Origin: Arthrobacter ruber
GTDB taxonomy: Bacteria > Actinomycetota > Actinomycetes > Actinomycetales > Micrococcaceae
Assembly (NCBI RefSeq): GCF_002954225.1
Contig: NZ_PPTH01000014.1
Span: 62,001 to 126,000, forward strand
Direction of reading: 5' to 3'
Length of the DNA stretch: 64,000 nucleotides
Shown: piece after piece, positions 9,090 to 17,466 of the stretch
How the letters are laid out: every line of letters starts with the position of its first letter
How positions within the stretch are numbered: position 1 is the stretch's first letter
Translations under genes and position numbers: made by a program
The notes under the pieces: generated by a model
What the model was told of the DNA's origin: nothing
Seen by the model: the letters and a program-made list of their open reading frames with translations, nothing else
The model's database searches: none

Positions 9090-9755
9090 ATGACTACTCT
9101 CGCGATCATCGGAGCAGGACGCGGCCTCGGTGCCGCCGTGGCACGGCGGTTCGGAGCCGAAGGGTTCTCCGTGGCCCTGCTCTCCCGCAACCAGGGCAAG
9201 CTCGACGCCCTCGCGGACGACCTCGGCAAGGAGGGGATCCACGCCCGGGGCTTCGCGGCCGACGTCCGGAACCCCGACTCCATCGCCGCAGCCCTCGAGT
9301 CCGCGACCGAGACCCTCGGCCCCATCGAGGTGCTGCAATACAGTCCGCTGCCCCAGAAGGACTTCATGCGTCCGGTCCTCGAGACGACGCCCGCGGACCT
9401 CAGGGGTCCCATCGCGTTCTCCATCTACGGGTCCGTCGCCGCCGTCCACCAGGTACTGCCCGGCATGCGGGCCCTCGGCGCGAACCGCGGCACGATCCTC
9501 TTCGTCAACGGCGGGTCCGCGGTGAAGCCCGGACGTTCCGTCACGGGAACCTCGGTGGCGTTCGCAGGCCAGGCCGCCTACGCGCAGCTCCTCCACGAGG
9601 TGCTCGGCGAGGAGGGCATCCAGGTGTCCCAGCTCATCATCGGCGGGCGGATCGTCGAGGGGGACCCCGAGAAGGATCCGAACCTCCTCGCGAACCTCCT
9701 CTGGGAGCTCCACGCGAAGCGGGACACCTTCCGCCACCAGGTCAGCGAAGACTGA
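9090..9755 (+). CDS. SDR-fold protein lacking the usual catalytic Tyr-x-x-x-Lys
   Basis: 221 residues from ATG 9090. The N-terminal Rossmann motif is clear (LAIIGAGRGLGAAVARRFG, then SRNQGKLDAL and AADVRNPDSI). The later part has LFVNGGSAVKPG in the place of the catalytic Ser strand, but the following helix reads AGQAAYAQLLHEVLGEEG, with no YxxxK. It may be a non-catalytic or atypical short-chain dehydrogenase. It lies 23 bases upstream of the beta-hydroxyacid dehydrogenase gene, with GGAGG between them, so the two are probably co-transcribed. Substrate unknown. Confidence 0.75.
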   Translation: MTTLAIIGAGRGLGAAVARRFGAEGFSVALLSRNQGKLDALADDLGKEGIHARGFAADVRNPDSIAAALESATETLGPIEVLQYSPLPQKDFMRPVLETTPADLRGPIAFSIYGSVAAVHQVLPGMRALGANRGTILFVNGGSAVKPGRSVTGTSVAFAGQAAYAQLLHEVLGEEGIQVSQLIIGGRIVEGDPEKDPNLLANLLWELHAKRDTFRHQVSED

Positions 9756-9778
9756 CCACCCCGACCTCCGGAGGATTC

Positions 9779-10642
9779 ATGAAGATCGCACTGCTCGGCG
9801 TCGGACGCATGGGCCACGAGCTCGGCGTGCACCTGCTCGCGGCCGGTCACGAGCTGACCGCCTGGAACCGGACCCCTGCGGCCGTGGAGCGGCTCCGCGA
9901 CGCCGGAGCCACGCAGGCCGACTCCCCCGAGGACGCCGTCCGGGACGCCGACGTGGTGATGACGGTCCTCTTCGGCCCGGACACGGTCCGCGAGGTGGTG
10001 CTCTCCGGGCTGGAGATCCCCGCCGAAGCCGTCTGGTTCGACGTCACCACGGTCTCCCCCGAGGACGCCCGCGAGTTCGCGGACTACGCCGTCGCCGCGG
10101 GCGTCCGCTACGTCCACGGGCCGGTCGTCGGGAGCCTCGCACCGGCCAGGGCGGGCCGGCTGGGCGTCCTGCTCGGCGGCGCACCGGAGGACGTCGACGT
10201 CGTCGAGCCGCTGGCCGCGCTGTGGGCCGACGCCGAGCGGCTCCGCCGCGTCGCCACGCCCTCGGACGCGGCGACGGGCAAGTTGCTCGCCAATCTCGCT
10301 CTCGGCGTCACCCTGCAGGGCCTCGTGGAGGCGCTGCGCCTGGGCCGTGCGAACGGTGTGGACGCCGCAGGCGTGCTGGACCTGCTCGAGGGCACGGGCC
10401 TCGGCGTCATCGCCGGCATGAAGGGACCCGTCATCACCGGCGGGACCTTCGGGGACACCCAGTTCTCCGCCGACCTGCTGGCCAAGGATGCGCGGCTCAT
10501 GCTGCGCTCCACCCCCGACCCCCTGCCCGCGGTCACCGCCGTCCTGCAATCGCTCACCGACGCGCAGCGCGCCGGCTCGGGCGACGACGACATCGCCGTG
10601 ATCGCGAAGCCCGAGCTCGGCCCGCGCCCGCGGAACGGGTAG
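9779..10642 (+). CDS. NAD(P)-dependent beta-hydroxyacid dehydrogenase family protein
   Basis: 287 residues. The Rossmann start KIALLGVGRMGHELGVHLLAAGHELTAWNR, the substrate-binding region (HGPVVGSLAPARAGRLGVLLGG) and the catalytic Lys (Lys168 in ATGKLLANLALG) match the 3-hydroxyisobutyrate dehydrogenase/6-phosphogluconate dehydrogenase-like group. The usual DAPVSGG is altered to HGPVVGS, so substrate specificity probably differs from that of mmsB further right. Good ribosome site (GGAGGATTC before ATG). Converges on mmsA with only five bases between the stops. Confidence 0.85.
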   Translation: MKIALLGVGRMGHELGVHLLAAGHELTAWNRTPAAVERLRDAGATQADSPEDAVRDADVVMTVLFGPDTVREVVLSGLEIPAEAVWFDVTTVSPEDAREFADYAVAAGVRYVHGPVVGSLAPARAGRLGVLLGGAPEDVDVVEPLAALWADAERLRRVATPSDAATGKLLANLALGVTLQGLVEALRLGRANGVDAAGVLDLLEGTGLGVIAGMKGPVITGGTFGDTQFSADLLAKDARLMLRSTPDPLPAVTAVLQSLTDAQRAGSGDDDIAVIAKPELGPRPRNG

Positions 10643-10647
10643 CCGGC

Positions 10648-12132
10648 TCAGTCCACCTGGGGGAAGCCGAGGTCGATCTTCGACGTCGACGGATCGGGCC
10701 ACCGTGTGGTGACGACCTTGCCGCGCGTGTAGAACCGGATGCTGTCCGGCCCGTACATGTGGGTGTCGCCGAACAGCGAGTCCTTCCAGCCGCCGAACGA
10801 GTACGTACCCACCGGCACGGGGATCGGCACGTTCACGCCGACCATCCCGGCCTCCGCCTCGACCTCGAACTGGCGGGCCGCACCGCCGTCGCGCGTGAAG
10901 ATGGCGACGCCGTTGCCGTACTGGTTCTCGTTGACGAGCCGCACCGCGTCGGCGTACGTGTCCACGCGGACCACGGACAGCACGGGGCCGAAGATCTCGT
11001 CGTCGTACACCTTCATGCCCGGCTTCACGTGATCCACGAGCGAGACGCCGATGAAGAAGCCGCCGGAGTCGAACTGCTGCTGCGTCCCGTCCACGACGAC
11101 GGTGGCGCCCTCCGCGGGCGCGTTCGTCACGTAGGACGCCACGCGGTCGCGGTGCTCGGCCGTGATGAGCGGGCCCATCTCGGACGCCGGATCCGTCCCC
11201 GGGCCGATTCTCAGGCTCTCCATGCGCGAGCGCACGGCCTCCACGAGGTCGTCGGCGATGTCGCCGACGGCCACCATGACGCTGATCGCCATGCAACGCT
11301 CCCCCGCCGACCCGTACGCGGCGGAGATGGCGGCGTCAGCGGCCATGTCGAGGTCGGCGTCGGGCAGGACCACCATGTGGTTCTTCGCGCCGCCGAGCGC
11401 CTGGACGCGCTTGCCGTTCGCGGCGGCCCGCGCGTAGATCGTCTTCGCGATCGGTGTCGAGCCGACGAAGCTGACCGCTTTCACGCCGGGGTGGTCGAGG
11501 ATGCCCTCCACCGCCTCACGATCGCCGTGCACCACGTTCAGGACGCCGTCGGGCAGGCCCGCCTCCGTGAAGAGTTCGGCGATGAACACGGACGACGACG
11601 GATCCTTCTCGCTCGGCTTCAGCAGCACGGTGTTGCCGCACGCGATGGCACTGCCGATCATCCACAGCGGCACCATCGCGGGGAAGTTGAACGGCGTGAT
11701 GCAGGCGACCACCCCCACCGGCTGGCGGATGGAGTGGACGTCGACGCCGGAGGACACCTGCTCGGAGCGCTCACCCTTGAGCATGTGGGAGAGACCGGTG
11801 GCGAACTCTATGTTCTCGAGGCCGCGGGAGATCTCGCCCTCCGCGTCCGAGAGGACCTTGCCGTGCTCGCTCGTGAGGATGGCTGCCAGCTCGGACTTCC
11901 GTTCGGTGAGCAGCTGCCGGACGCGGTAGAACACGGCCGCGCGCTTGGCGAGGCTCGCCGAACGCCAGCCGGGAAGTGCCGCCTGGGCCGCGGCGACGGC
12001 CTCGTCGATGCGCGACGCCGATGCCAGGGCCACCTCCTTCTCCTGCTCGCCGGTGGCCGGGTTGAAGACCGGGCCGAAGCGCTCGGCCTCGGCCACGCGC
12101 CGTCCGTCGATGTAGTGCGGTATCTGCTGCAT
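10648..12132 (-). CDS. mmsA: Methylmalonate-semialdehyde dehydrogenase (CoA-acylating)
   Basis: 494 residues, full length for the family. It oxidises methylmalonate semialdehyde (and malonate semialdehyde) to propionyl-CoA (acetyl-CoA) in valine and inositol catabolism. Visible features: opening HYIDGRRV, the MmsA-specific NFPAMVPLWM, the NAD-binding SFVGSTPIA, the catalytic Cys in YGSAGERCMAISVMV and the C-terminal FGGWKDSLFGD. It follows mmsB by 26 bases on the same strand, so the two enzymes that act in sequence are encoded together. The ribosome site is GAAACGAAGGAT before ATG. Confidence 0.95.
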   Translation of the reverse strand: MQQIPHYIDGRRVAEAERFGPVFNPATGEQEKEVALASASRIDEAVAAAQAALPGWRSASLAKRAAVFYRVRQLLTERKSELAAILTSEHGKVLSDAEGEISRGLENIEFATGLSHMLKGERSEQVSSGVDVHSIRQPVGVVACITPFNFPAMVPLWMIGSAIACGNTVLLKPSEKDPSSSVFIAELFTEAGLPDGVLNVVHGDREAVEGILDHPGVKAVSFVGSTPIAKTIYARAAANGKRVQALGGAKNHMVVLPDADLDMAADAAISAAYGSAGERCMAISVMVAVGDIADDLVEAVRSRMESLRIGPGTDPASEMGPLITAEHRDRVASYVTNAPAEGATVVVDGTQQQFDSGGFFIGVSLVDHVKPGMKVYDDEIFGPVLSVVRVDTYADAVRLVNENQYGNGVAIFTRDGGAARQFEVEAEAGMVGVNVPIPVPVGTYSFGGWKDSLFGDTHMYGPDSIRFYTRGKVVTTRWPDPSTSKIDLGFPQVD

Positions 12133-12158
12133 GGGGATCCTTCGTTTCCTGGTGGGAG

Positions 12159-13058
12159 CTACTGGAGGGAGCCGTCGACGAGCTTGATGATCATGGAGCA
12201 GTCCTTGCCGCCCTCACCCTCGTCGATGAGGCGCTGGAAGAGCTGCTGCACGTGCGTGCCGATCTCGAGCGGGGTCCCGGTGTCCCGGGCGGCGGCGATG
12301 GCGAGACCGATGTCCTTGTTGGCCAGCTCGGTGGTGAAGGTCGGCGCGAAGTCGTTGTTCGACGCCGCGGTCTCGACCACGCCCGGCACCGGGTACCAGG
12401 TGCGCAGGGCCCAGCTGTCGCCTGAGGACACCGAGGCGATGTCCCAGAACACCTGCTTGTCGAGGCCGAGGCGGTCCGCGAGGACCGCACCCTCCGCCGT
12501 GGAGGCGAGGTTGATGAACAGCATGAGGTTGTTGCAGATCTTGGCGGCCTGCCCCGTCGTCGCCCCGCCGGTGGGGATGATGTTCCTCGCCATGGGCTCG
12601 ATGAACGCGGTCGCGTCCTTCACGGCGCCTTCCTCGCCCCCGATCATGAAGGTGAGCGTGCCTGCTTTCGCTCCGCTGATCCCGCCGGATACCGGGGCGT
12701 CCACGAAGCGGAAGCCCTTCTCCGCGGCAGCCTCGTGCAGCGCTGCTGCCGACTCGATGTCGATCGTGGACGAGTCGACGAGGAGCGTCGAGGTGTCGGC
12801 GTGCGCGAGGACGCCGTCCTCGCCGAGGTAGACCGCTCGGGCGTGCTCGCCCTTGGGCAGCATCGTGAAGACGACGTCGGCCCCCTTCACCGCGTCCTCG
12901 ATGCCGGCCACCGAGGTGACGCCGCCCGCCTCGGCCGCGGCCACGGCGCCGGGGTTGAGGTCGAAGCCCCTCACCGTGTGGCCGGCCTGCACGAGGTTGG
13001 CCGTCATGGGGCCACCCATGTTCCCGAGTCCTATCCAGCCGATCGTTGCCATGGTCAA
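12159..13058 (-). CDS. mmsB: 3-hydroxyisobutyrate dehydrogenase
   Basis: 299 residues. It oxidises 3-hydroxyisobutyrate to methylmalonate semialdehyde, the substrate of the next gene's product. Motifs in order: IGWIGLGNMGGPMTANLVQAGH (NAD binding), FVDAPVSGGISGAKAGTLTF (substrate binding) and GQAAKICNNLML with the catalytic Lys. GGAGCTTGACC precedes the ATG. First gene of the mmsBA operon, divergent from a LysR regulator. Confidence 0.95.
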   Translation of the reverse strand: MTMATIGWIGLGNMGGPMTANLVQAGHTVRGFDLNPGAVAAAEAGGVTSVAGIEDAVKGADVVFTMLPKGEHARAVYLGEDGVLAHADTSTLLVDSSTIDIESAAALHEAAAEKGFRFVDAPVSGGISGAKAGTLTFMIGGEEGAVKDATAFIEPMARNIIPTGGATTGQAAKICNNLMLFINLASTAEGAVLADRLGLDKQVFWDIASVSSGDSWALRTWYPVPGVVETAASNNDFAPTFTTELANKDIGLAIAAARDTGTPLEIGTHVQQLFQRLIDEGEGGKDCSMIIKLVDGSLQ

Positions 13059-13121
13059 GCTCCTTTGCTCGTGGGTGTCATCCGGTCAACCTTCTCCCGC
13101 TGCTACAGTGCGATCAAGGGA

Positions 13122-13149
13122 AGAAATCACAGATCTCATGAACATTTCT
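13122..13149. promoter_or_regulatory. Weak dyad in the mmsB-lysR divergent region
   Basis: AGAAAT (13122-13127) and ATTTCT (13144-13149) form 6-base inverted arms 16 bases apart in the 114-base gap between mmsB and the LysR gene. LysR-type proteins bind dyads in such gaps, so this is a candidate, but the match is short. Confidence 0.3.
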
Positions 13150-13172
13150 GCACAGTCGCAGGGAAGGATGCC

Positions 13173-14078
13173 GTGGTCGACCCCAAGCGCCTGCCGAGCC
13201 CCGACGATCTCCTCATCCTCCTGACGGTCGCCCGCCTGGGCCGCTTCAATGCCGTCGCGGAGTCGCTCGGGACCACGCACACCACCATCTCCCGGCGCAT
13301 CCTCGCCCTCGACCGGCAGCTCGGCGGGCGGACGCTCGAACGCACGCCGCAGGGGTGGGAGCTGACGGCGCTCGGGACCGACGCCGTGGCCGCCGCGGAG
13401 GCGATCGAGGCGAGCCTGGGGGAGCTCGACGCCCGGCTCTCGAACAGTGACGCCCTCACGGGCCTGGTGCGCATCAGCACCCCCGACGGCTTCGGCGCGC
13501 GCTTCGTGACGCCGGCGATGGTCCGTGTGCAGCGGCAGAACCCGAGGCTCGACGTCGAGATCCTCAGCGCCACGAGGAAGGCCAGCCGGAACCGTTCCGG
13601 CGTGGACCTCGAGGTGGTCGTGGGCCGCACGGGGACCGTGAACGCCGAGCCGATCTTCCTCACCAACTACTTCCTGCGCCTCTACGCGGGCTCCGCCTAC
13701 GCGGACCGGCGCGGGCTGCCCGAGCGGCTGGAGGACATCCGGCACCACGGTTTCGTCTCCTACGTGGAGTCCGCGCTGCAGGTCCCGGAGCTGGGCCACC
13801 GCTCGTCGCAGCTGCCCCTGCCGGCGACGTCCTTCCAGTCCACCAGCATCTTCGCCCAGATCGAGGCGGTGCACGCGGGCGCGGGCCTCGGACTGCTGCC
13901 GAGCTTCATGGTGCCCGCGGGATGCGGACTCCTGCCCGTCCTGCACGACGACTTCCACCGGCAGCTGCCCATCTGGGCCGTCGCCCGCCCCGAATCGCTC
14001 CGGTCGGCCGCCGTGCAGGGCGCGGTCGCGGCCATCCGGCAGGAGATCGCGGACCGCGCCCATGAGCTCGACGCCTGA
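13173..14078 (+). CDS. LysR family transcriptional regulator
   Basis: 301 residues from GTG 13173, preceded by GGGAAGGATGCC. The N-terminal helix-turn-helix (LLTVARLGRFNAVAESLG then TTHTTISRRILALDRQLGG) is of LysR type, followed by a LysR substrate-binding domain (ALTGLVRISTPDGFGARFVTP ... SFQSTSIFAQIEAVHAGAGL). The frame stays open far upstream, but that part is antisense to mmsB. Divergent orientation makes mmsBA the likely target; the inducer is probably a valine-pathway intermediate (inference). It converges on the MHS transporter. Confidence 0.88.
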   Translation: MVDPKRLPSPDDLLILLTVARLGRFNAVAESLGTTHTTISRRILALDRQLGGRTLERTPQGWELTALGTDAVAAAEAIEASLGELDARLSNSDALTGLVRISTPDGFGARFVTPAMVRVQRQNPRLDVEILSATRKASRNRSGVDLEVVVGRTGTVNAEPIFLTNYFLRLYAGSAYADRRGLPERLEDIRHHGFVSYVESALQVPELGHRSSQLPLPATSFQSTSIFAQIEAVHAGAGLGLLPSFMVPAGCGLLPVLHDDFHRQLPIWAVARPESLRSAAVQGAVAAIRQEIADRAHELDA

Positions 14079-14092
14079 TACCGACGCCGCGG

Positions 14093-15475
14093 CTACTTCT
14101 TCGAGTTGGCGAGGAGATCCGCCGTCCCGCGGGCGTCCGCCTCGTCGACGTCCTGGAGCGAGATCCCGCGCGTCTCCTTGAGCACGAGCACCGCGACGAC
14201 GGTCACGCAGCAGGCGAGCAGGAGGTAGACGGCCACCGGCGTGGAGGAGCCGTAATCGCGCAGCAGCGTCGTCGCGATGATCGGCGCGAGCGATCCGGCG
14301 ACGATCGAGGTGACCTGGTAGCCCAGCGAGACGCCCGAGTACCGCATGCGGGTGGGGAACATCTCCGCCATGATGGCCGGCTGCCCCGCGTACATGAGCG
14401 CGTGGAAGAACAGGCCGATCGTGACGGCGAGCAGGATGATGAGGTCGTTCCCGGTGTCCATCATCGGGAAGGCGAAGAAGCCCCACGTTCCACCCAGCAC
14501 CGCGCCGGCGAGGTACACGGGCTTCCGGCCGAACCGATCCGAGTAGCGTCCCACGATCGGCACGGCGCAGAAGTGCAGGAAGTGCGCCACGAGCAGGAGC
14601 AGGAGGATCCGGGTGCGGTCCTCCCCCACGACGGTGCTGAGGTAGGTGATGCTGAAGGTGACCACCAGGTAGTACAGGATGTTCTCCGCGAAGCGCAGGC
14701 CCATGGCGGTGAACACGCCCCGGGGGTAGCGCTTGAACACCTCGACGACGCCGTAGCCCTTGGCCTCCTCGACGACCTCCTTGCGTGCTTCGAGGAAGAT
14801 CGGGGCGTCGTTGACCTTGGTGCGGATGTAGTAGCCGACGATCACGATCACGGCCGAGAGCCAGAACGCCACGCGCCAGCCCCAGCCGAGGAAGGACGCT
14901 TCGTCGAGGACGGCCGAGAGGCCGAACAGCACGCCCGTGGCGAGCAGGTTGCCCATGGGGACGGCCGACTGCGGCCAGCTTGCCCAGAAGCCGCGGCTCC
15001 TGCTGGGGCTGTGCTCGGCGACCAGCAGGACGGCCCCGCCCCACTCGCCGCCGACGGCGAAGCCCTGGATGAAGCGCAGCACCACGAGGAGGCCGGGCGC
15101 CCAGTAGCCCACCTGATCGAAGGTGGGCAGGCAGCCCATGAGGAACGTCGAGACGCCCACGAGGATGATGCTCAGCTGCAGGAGCTGCTTGCGCCCGTAC
15201 TTGTCACCGAAGTGGCCGAAGACGATGCCGCCGATGGGCCGCGCCACGAAGCCGACGGCGTAGGTCAGGAACCCGGCGATGATGGCGTCCAGCTCGGAGT
15301 CCGCGCTGGGGAAGAAGACGGTCGCGAAGACGAGGGTGGCGGCCGCCGCGTAGAGGAAGAACTCGTACCACTCGACCACGGTGCCGGCCATCGACGCGAC
15401 GACGACCTTCTTCAGTCCCGACTGTTCGACGTCGGGTTCCTGCCGCGACGGTGGTGTGTGCTGCGCTGAACTCAT
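14093..15475 (-). CDS. MHS-family (metabolite:H+ symporter) MFS transporter
   Basis: 460 residues from ATG 15475 with an excellent GAAGGAG site; an in-frame extension to 15601 is rejected. The opening SMAGTVVEWYEFFLYAAAA and the loop GHFGDKYGRKQLL are diagnostic of the ProP/KgtP/ShiA group of proton symporters; GYYIRTKVNDAPIFLEA follows the sixth helix and GRYSDRFGRKP is the repeated MFS motif. About twelve membrane helices. Substrates in this group are organic acids, osmolytes or aromatic acids; none can be assigned here. A promoter and a dyad operator lie upstream. Confidence 0.9.
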   Translation of the reverse strand: MSSAQHTPPSRQEPDVEQSGLKKVVVASMAGTVVEWYEFFLYAAAATLVFATVFFPSADSELDAIIAGFLTYAVGFVARPIGGIVFGHFGDKYGRKQLLQLSIILVGVSTFLMGCLPTFDQVGYWAPGLLVVLRFIQGFAVGGEWGGAVLLVAEHSPSRSRGFWASWPQSAVPMGNLLATGVLFGLSAVLDEASFLGWGWRVAFWLSAVIVIVGYYIRTKVNDAPIFLEARKEVVEEAKGYGVVEVFKRYPRGVFTAMGLRFAENILYYLVVTFSITYLSTVVGEDRTRILLLLLVAHFLHFCAVPIVGRYSDRFGRKPVYLAGAVLGGTWGFFAFPMMDTGNDLIILLAVTIGLFFHALMYAGQPAIMAEMFPTRMRYSGVSLGYQVTSIVAGSLAPIIATTLLRDYGSSTPVAVYLLLACCVTVVAVLVLKETRGISLQDVDEADARGTADLLANSKK

Positions 15476-15572
15476 GCGGGCTACTCCTTCGGTGTCCTCG
15501 TTGACACGGTGTGCCGTGACCGGCTCCGCTGACAGGTGCGGCCTGTGACACAGGGCACACCGGGGCGTTATG

Positions 15573-15601
15573 AGTATCGCGTTCGCGGGCAGGGTGATCA
15601 A
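15573..15601 (-). promoter_or_regulatory. Probable promoter of the MHS transporter gene
   Basis: Minus strand TTGATC (15601-15596), 17-base spacer, GATACT (15578-15573). The leader to the ATG at 15475 is about 90 bases. Confidence 0.5.
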
Positions 15602-15611
15602 CGCCGATTAG

Positions 15612-15628
15612 TGCAGAGCACTTCTGCA
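15612..15628. promoter_or_regulatory. TGCAGA-N5-TCTGCA dyad upstream of the MHS promoter
   Basis: Perfect 6-base inverted arms separated by five bases, centred about 19 bases upstream of the -35 element. The position fits an activator site for the transporter or a site shared with the divergent gene at 15707. The protein that binds it is unknown. Confidence 0.45.
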
Positions 15629-15706
15629 TTTACGCACACCTCTCCCCGGCTCCCGGTAGGCGGTAGCGGCTGTTTGAGCGCCGACCCGCTGGGTACGGTA
15701 CGAAGT

Positions 15707-16156
15707 ATGGCTACCATCGACACCCCCGGTCCCGACGCAACCCACCAGCGCCCCGAGGGCGTCTCCGACACCACGGTCGAGGCGCTCGGTAAGCTCTCCG
15801 AGGCCCTCGAGGTCGTGGAGAACGCCCGCGGCTTCCTCTACAACTTCCACCGCCTCACCGGCACGGCGGACCTCAACCTGTCCGAGGCCGAGGAGCTGTT
15901 CCGGAAGGCCGGTCACACCGAGCTCGCGGACAAGCTCGCGCGCGAGATCATCGGCCGCAACGTGATCGAGGGCCGCTGGACCTTCCAGATCATGGAGGAC
16001 TACGACGATCACTACTACGCCGAGTTCAAGGCCTTCGAGAAGGAGGCCCGCGACACCCTCGTGGAGGGCAAGCGCCACCTGTTCGAGGCGGAGATGAAGG
16101 AGGAACGCCGGACCAAGGGCAAGGAGCACCACGAGGCGCTGCCACCCGAGGCCTGA
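15707..16156 (+). CDS. Conserved hypothetical cytosolic protein
   Basis: 149 residues from ATG 15707. Not recognised. It is entirely soluble, very acidic and basic by turns, and predicted helical: VEALGKLSEALEVVENARGF, LYNFHRLTGTADLNLSEAEELF and a C-terminal Glu/Lys/Arg-rich helix ending in KGKEHHEALPPEA. An acidic YDDHYY cluster sits mid-protein. The downstream MFS gene starts four bases after the stop, suggesting co-transcription. Its codon use resembles that of the neighbours, so it is a real gene. Confidence 0.75.
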   Translation: MATIDTPGPDATHQRPEGVSDTTVEALGKLSEALEVVENARGFLYNFHRLTGTADLNLSEAEELFRKAGHTELADKLAREIIGRNVIEGRWTFQIMEDYDDHYYAEFKAFEKEARDTLVEGKRHLFEAEMKEERRTKGKEHHEALPPEA

Positions 16157-16160
16157 CTCG

Positions 16161-17378
16161 GTGACCCGTCCCGCGGCCGAGGCGCCCTATCCGGCGCAGC
16201 GGCTCGGCCGCGCCCGTCTCGCCGTCAGCGTGCTCTTCCTGACCAACGGGGCGATGTTCGCGAACCTCCTCCCGCACTACCCCGCCATCAAGGACGGACT
16301 GGAACTGAGCAACGCCGCGTTCGGCGTCGCGGTGGCGGCGTTCCCCCTCGGCGCCATCGTGGCGGGCCTCGCCTCGGGTGCCCTGGTCCGCCGCTTCAGG
16401 TCCTCGCGCGTGGCGACGGCGGGCACGTGGCTCATCGGCCTGTCGATCCTGCTGGCCGGCATCGCGCCGTCGTGGGCGGTCCTCACTGCCACCCTGTTCC
16501 TCGCCGGGGCGATGGACGCCATCACCGACGTGGCGCAGAACTCGCACGGCCCGCGCGTCCAGAAGCTGTACCGCCGCTCCATCCTCAACTCGTTCCACGC
16601 GGTCTGGAGCATCGGCGCGGTGCTGGGCGGTCTGATGGGTGCGGCGGCCGCAGGGCTCGCCGTTCCGCGCGGGCTGCACCTGACGGTCTCGTTCGTGCTC
16701 TTCAGCATCCTCACGCTCGCCTGCTACCACCTCCTCCTCCCCGGCCCCGAACCGTCGGAGCCGGCGGGCGACGCATCCGTGGAGCCGGGCAGCGGCAGGG
16801 CACGACGCCGGACGGTGACGGTCGGCATCCTTGCCGCCCTGGTGGTGGTGGGGATCGCCGGGGCACTCGTGGAGGACGCCGGGAGCACCTGGGCGGCCGT
16901 CTACCTCACCGGTTCCCTCGGCGCCGCGCCCACCGTCGCAGGGCTCGGGTTCGTGGCGCTCGTCGGGCTCCAGTTCGTGGGGCGCCTGTTCGGGGACCGC
17001 CTTGTGGACCGGTTCGGCCAGCGCGCCGTCGCCCAGGCCGGTGGTGCCCTGGCGGCAATCGGCATGGGCACGGCCCTGCTCTTCCCGTCCATCCCGCTGA
17101 CCATCGTCGGCTTCGGACTGGCCGGCCTGGGCGTCGCGACCCTCGTCCCCGCGGCCATGCACTCGGCGGATGAACTGCCCGGGCTCCGGCCCGGCACGGG
17201 CCTCACCGTGATCAGCTGGCTACTGCGCCTGGGATTTCTGCTCTCGCCCCCGATCGTCGGCGCCGTCGCGGACGCGTCGTCGCTGCGCGTGGGCCTGATC
17301 GTGGTCCCGCTGGCGGGCATCCTGACCCTGTTGGCCTCGCCCGTGCTCCCCCGGCGGGTCCCGCCCCGCCGCCTCTGA
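16161..17378 (+). CDS. MFS transporter (YbjJ/Fuc-like)
   Basis: 405 residues, start GTG 16161. Hydrophobic helices are spaced as in a twelve-helix MFS protein. The first half has SVLFLTNGAMFANLLPHYPAIK and the loop GALVRRFRSSR; DAITDVAQNSHG resembles helix 4 of the YbjJ/FucP-like carriers and LVDRFGQRAVAQAGG is the second-half copy of the MFS loop. A hydrophilic Pro/Glu-rich linker lies at about 195-215. Substrate unknown. Likely co-transcribed with the preceding small gene. Confidence 0.85.
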   Translation: MTRPAAEAPYPAQRLGRARLAVSVLFLTNGAMFANLLPHYPAIKDGLELSNAAFGVAVAAFPLGAIVAGLASGALVRRFRSSRVATAGTWLIGLSILLAGIAPSWAVLTATLFLAGAMDAITDVAQNSHGPRVQKLYRRSILNSFHAVWSIGAVLGGLMGAAAAGLAVPRGLHLTVSFVLFSILTLACYHLLLPGPEPSEPAGDASVEPGSGRARRRTVTVGILAALVVVGIAGALVEDAGSTWAAVYLTGSLGAAPTVAGLGFVALVGLQFVGRLFGDRLVDRFGQRAVAQAGGALAAIGMGTALLFPSIPLTIVGFGLAGLGVATLVPAAMHSADELPGLRPGTGLTVISWLLRLGFLLSPPIVGAVADASSLRVGLIVVPLAGILTLLASPVLPRRVPPRRL

Positions 17379-17466
17379 TGCGCAGTACGGGATATGCCGT
17401 GCGTCATAGTGTCCGGAGCATCTGTTAGACAATAAGGAGCACGCACGCTCGGGGGATGGGGAACAA

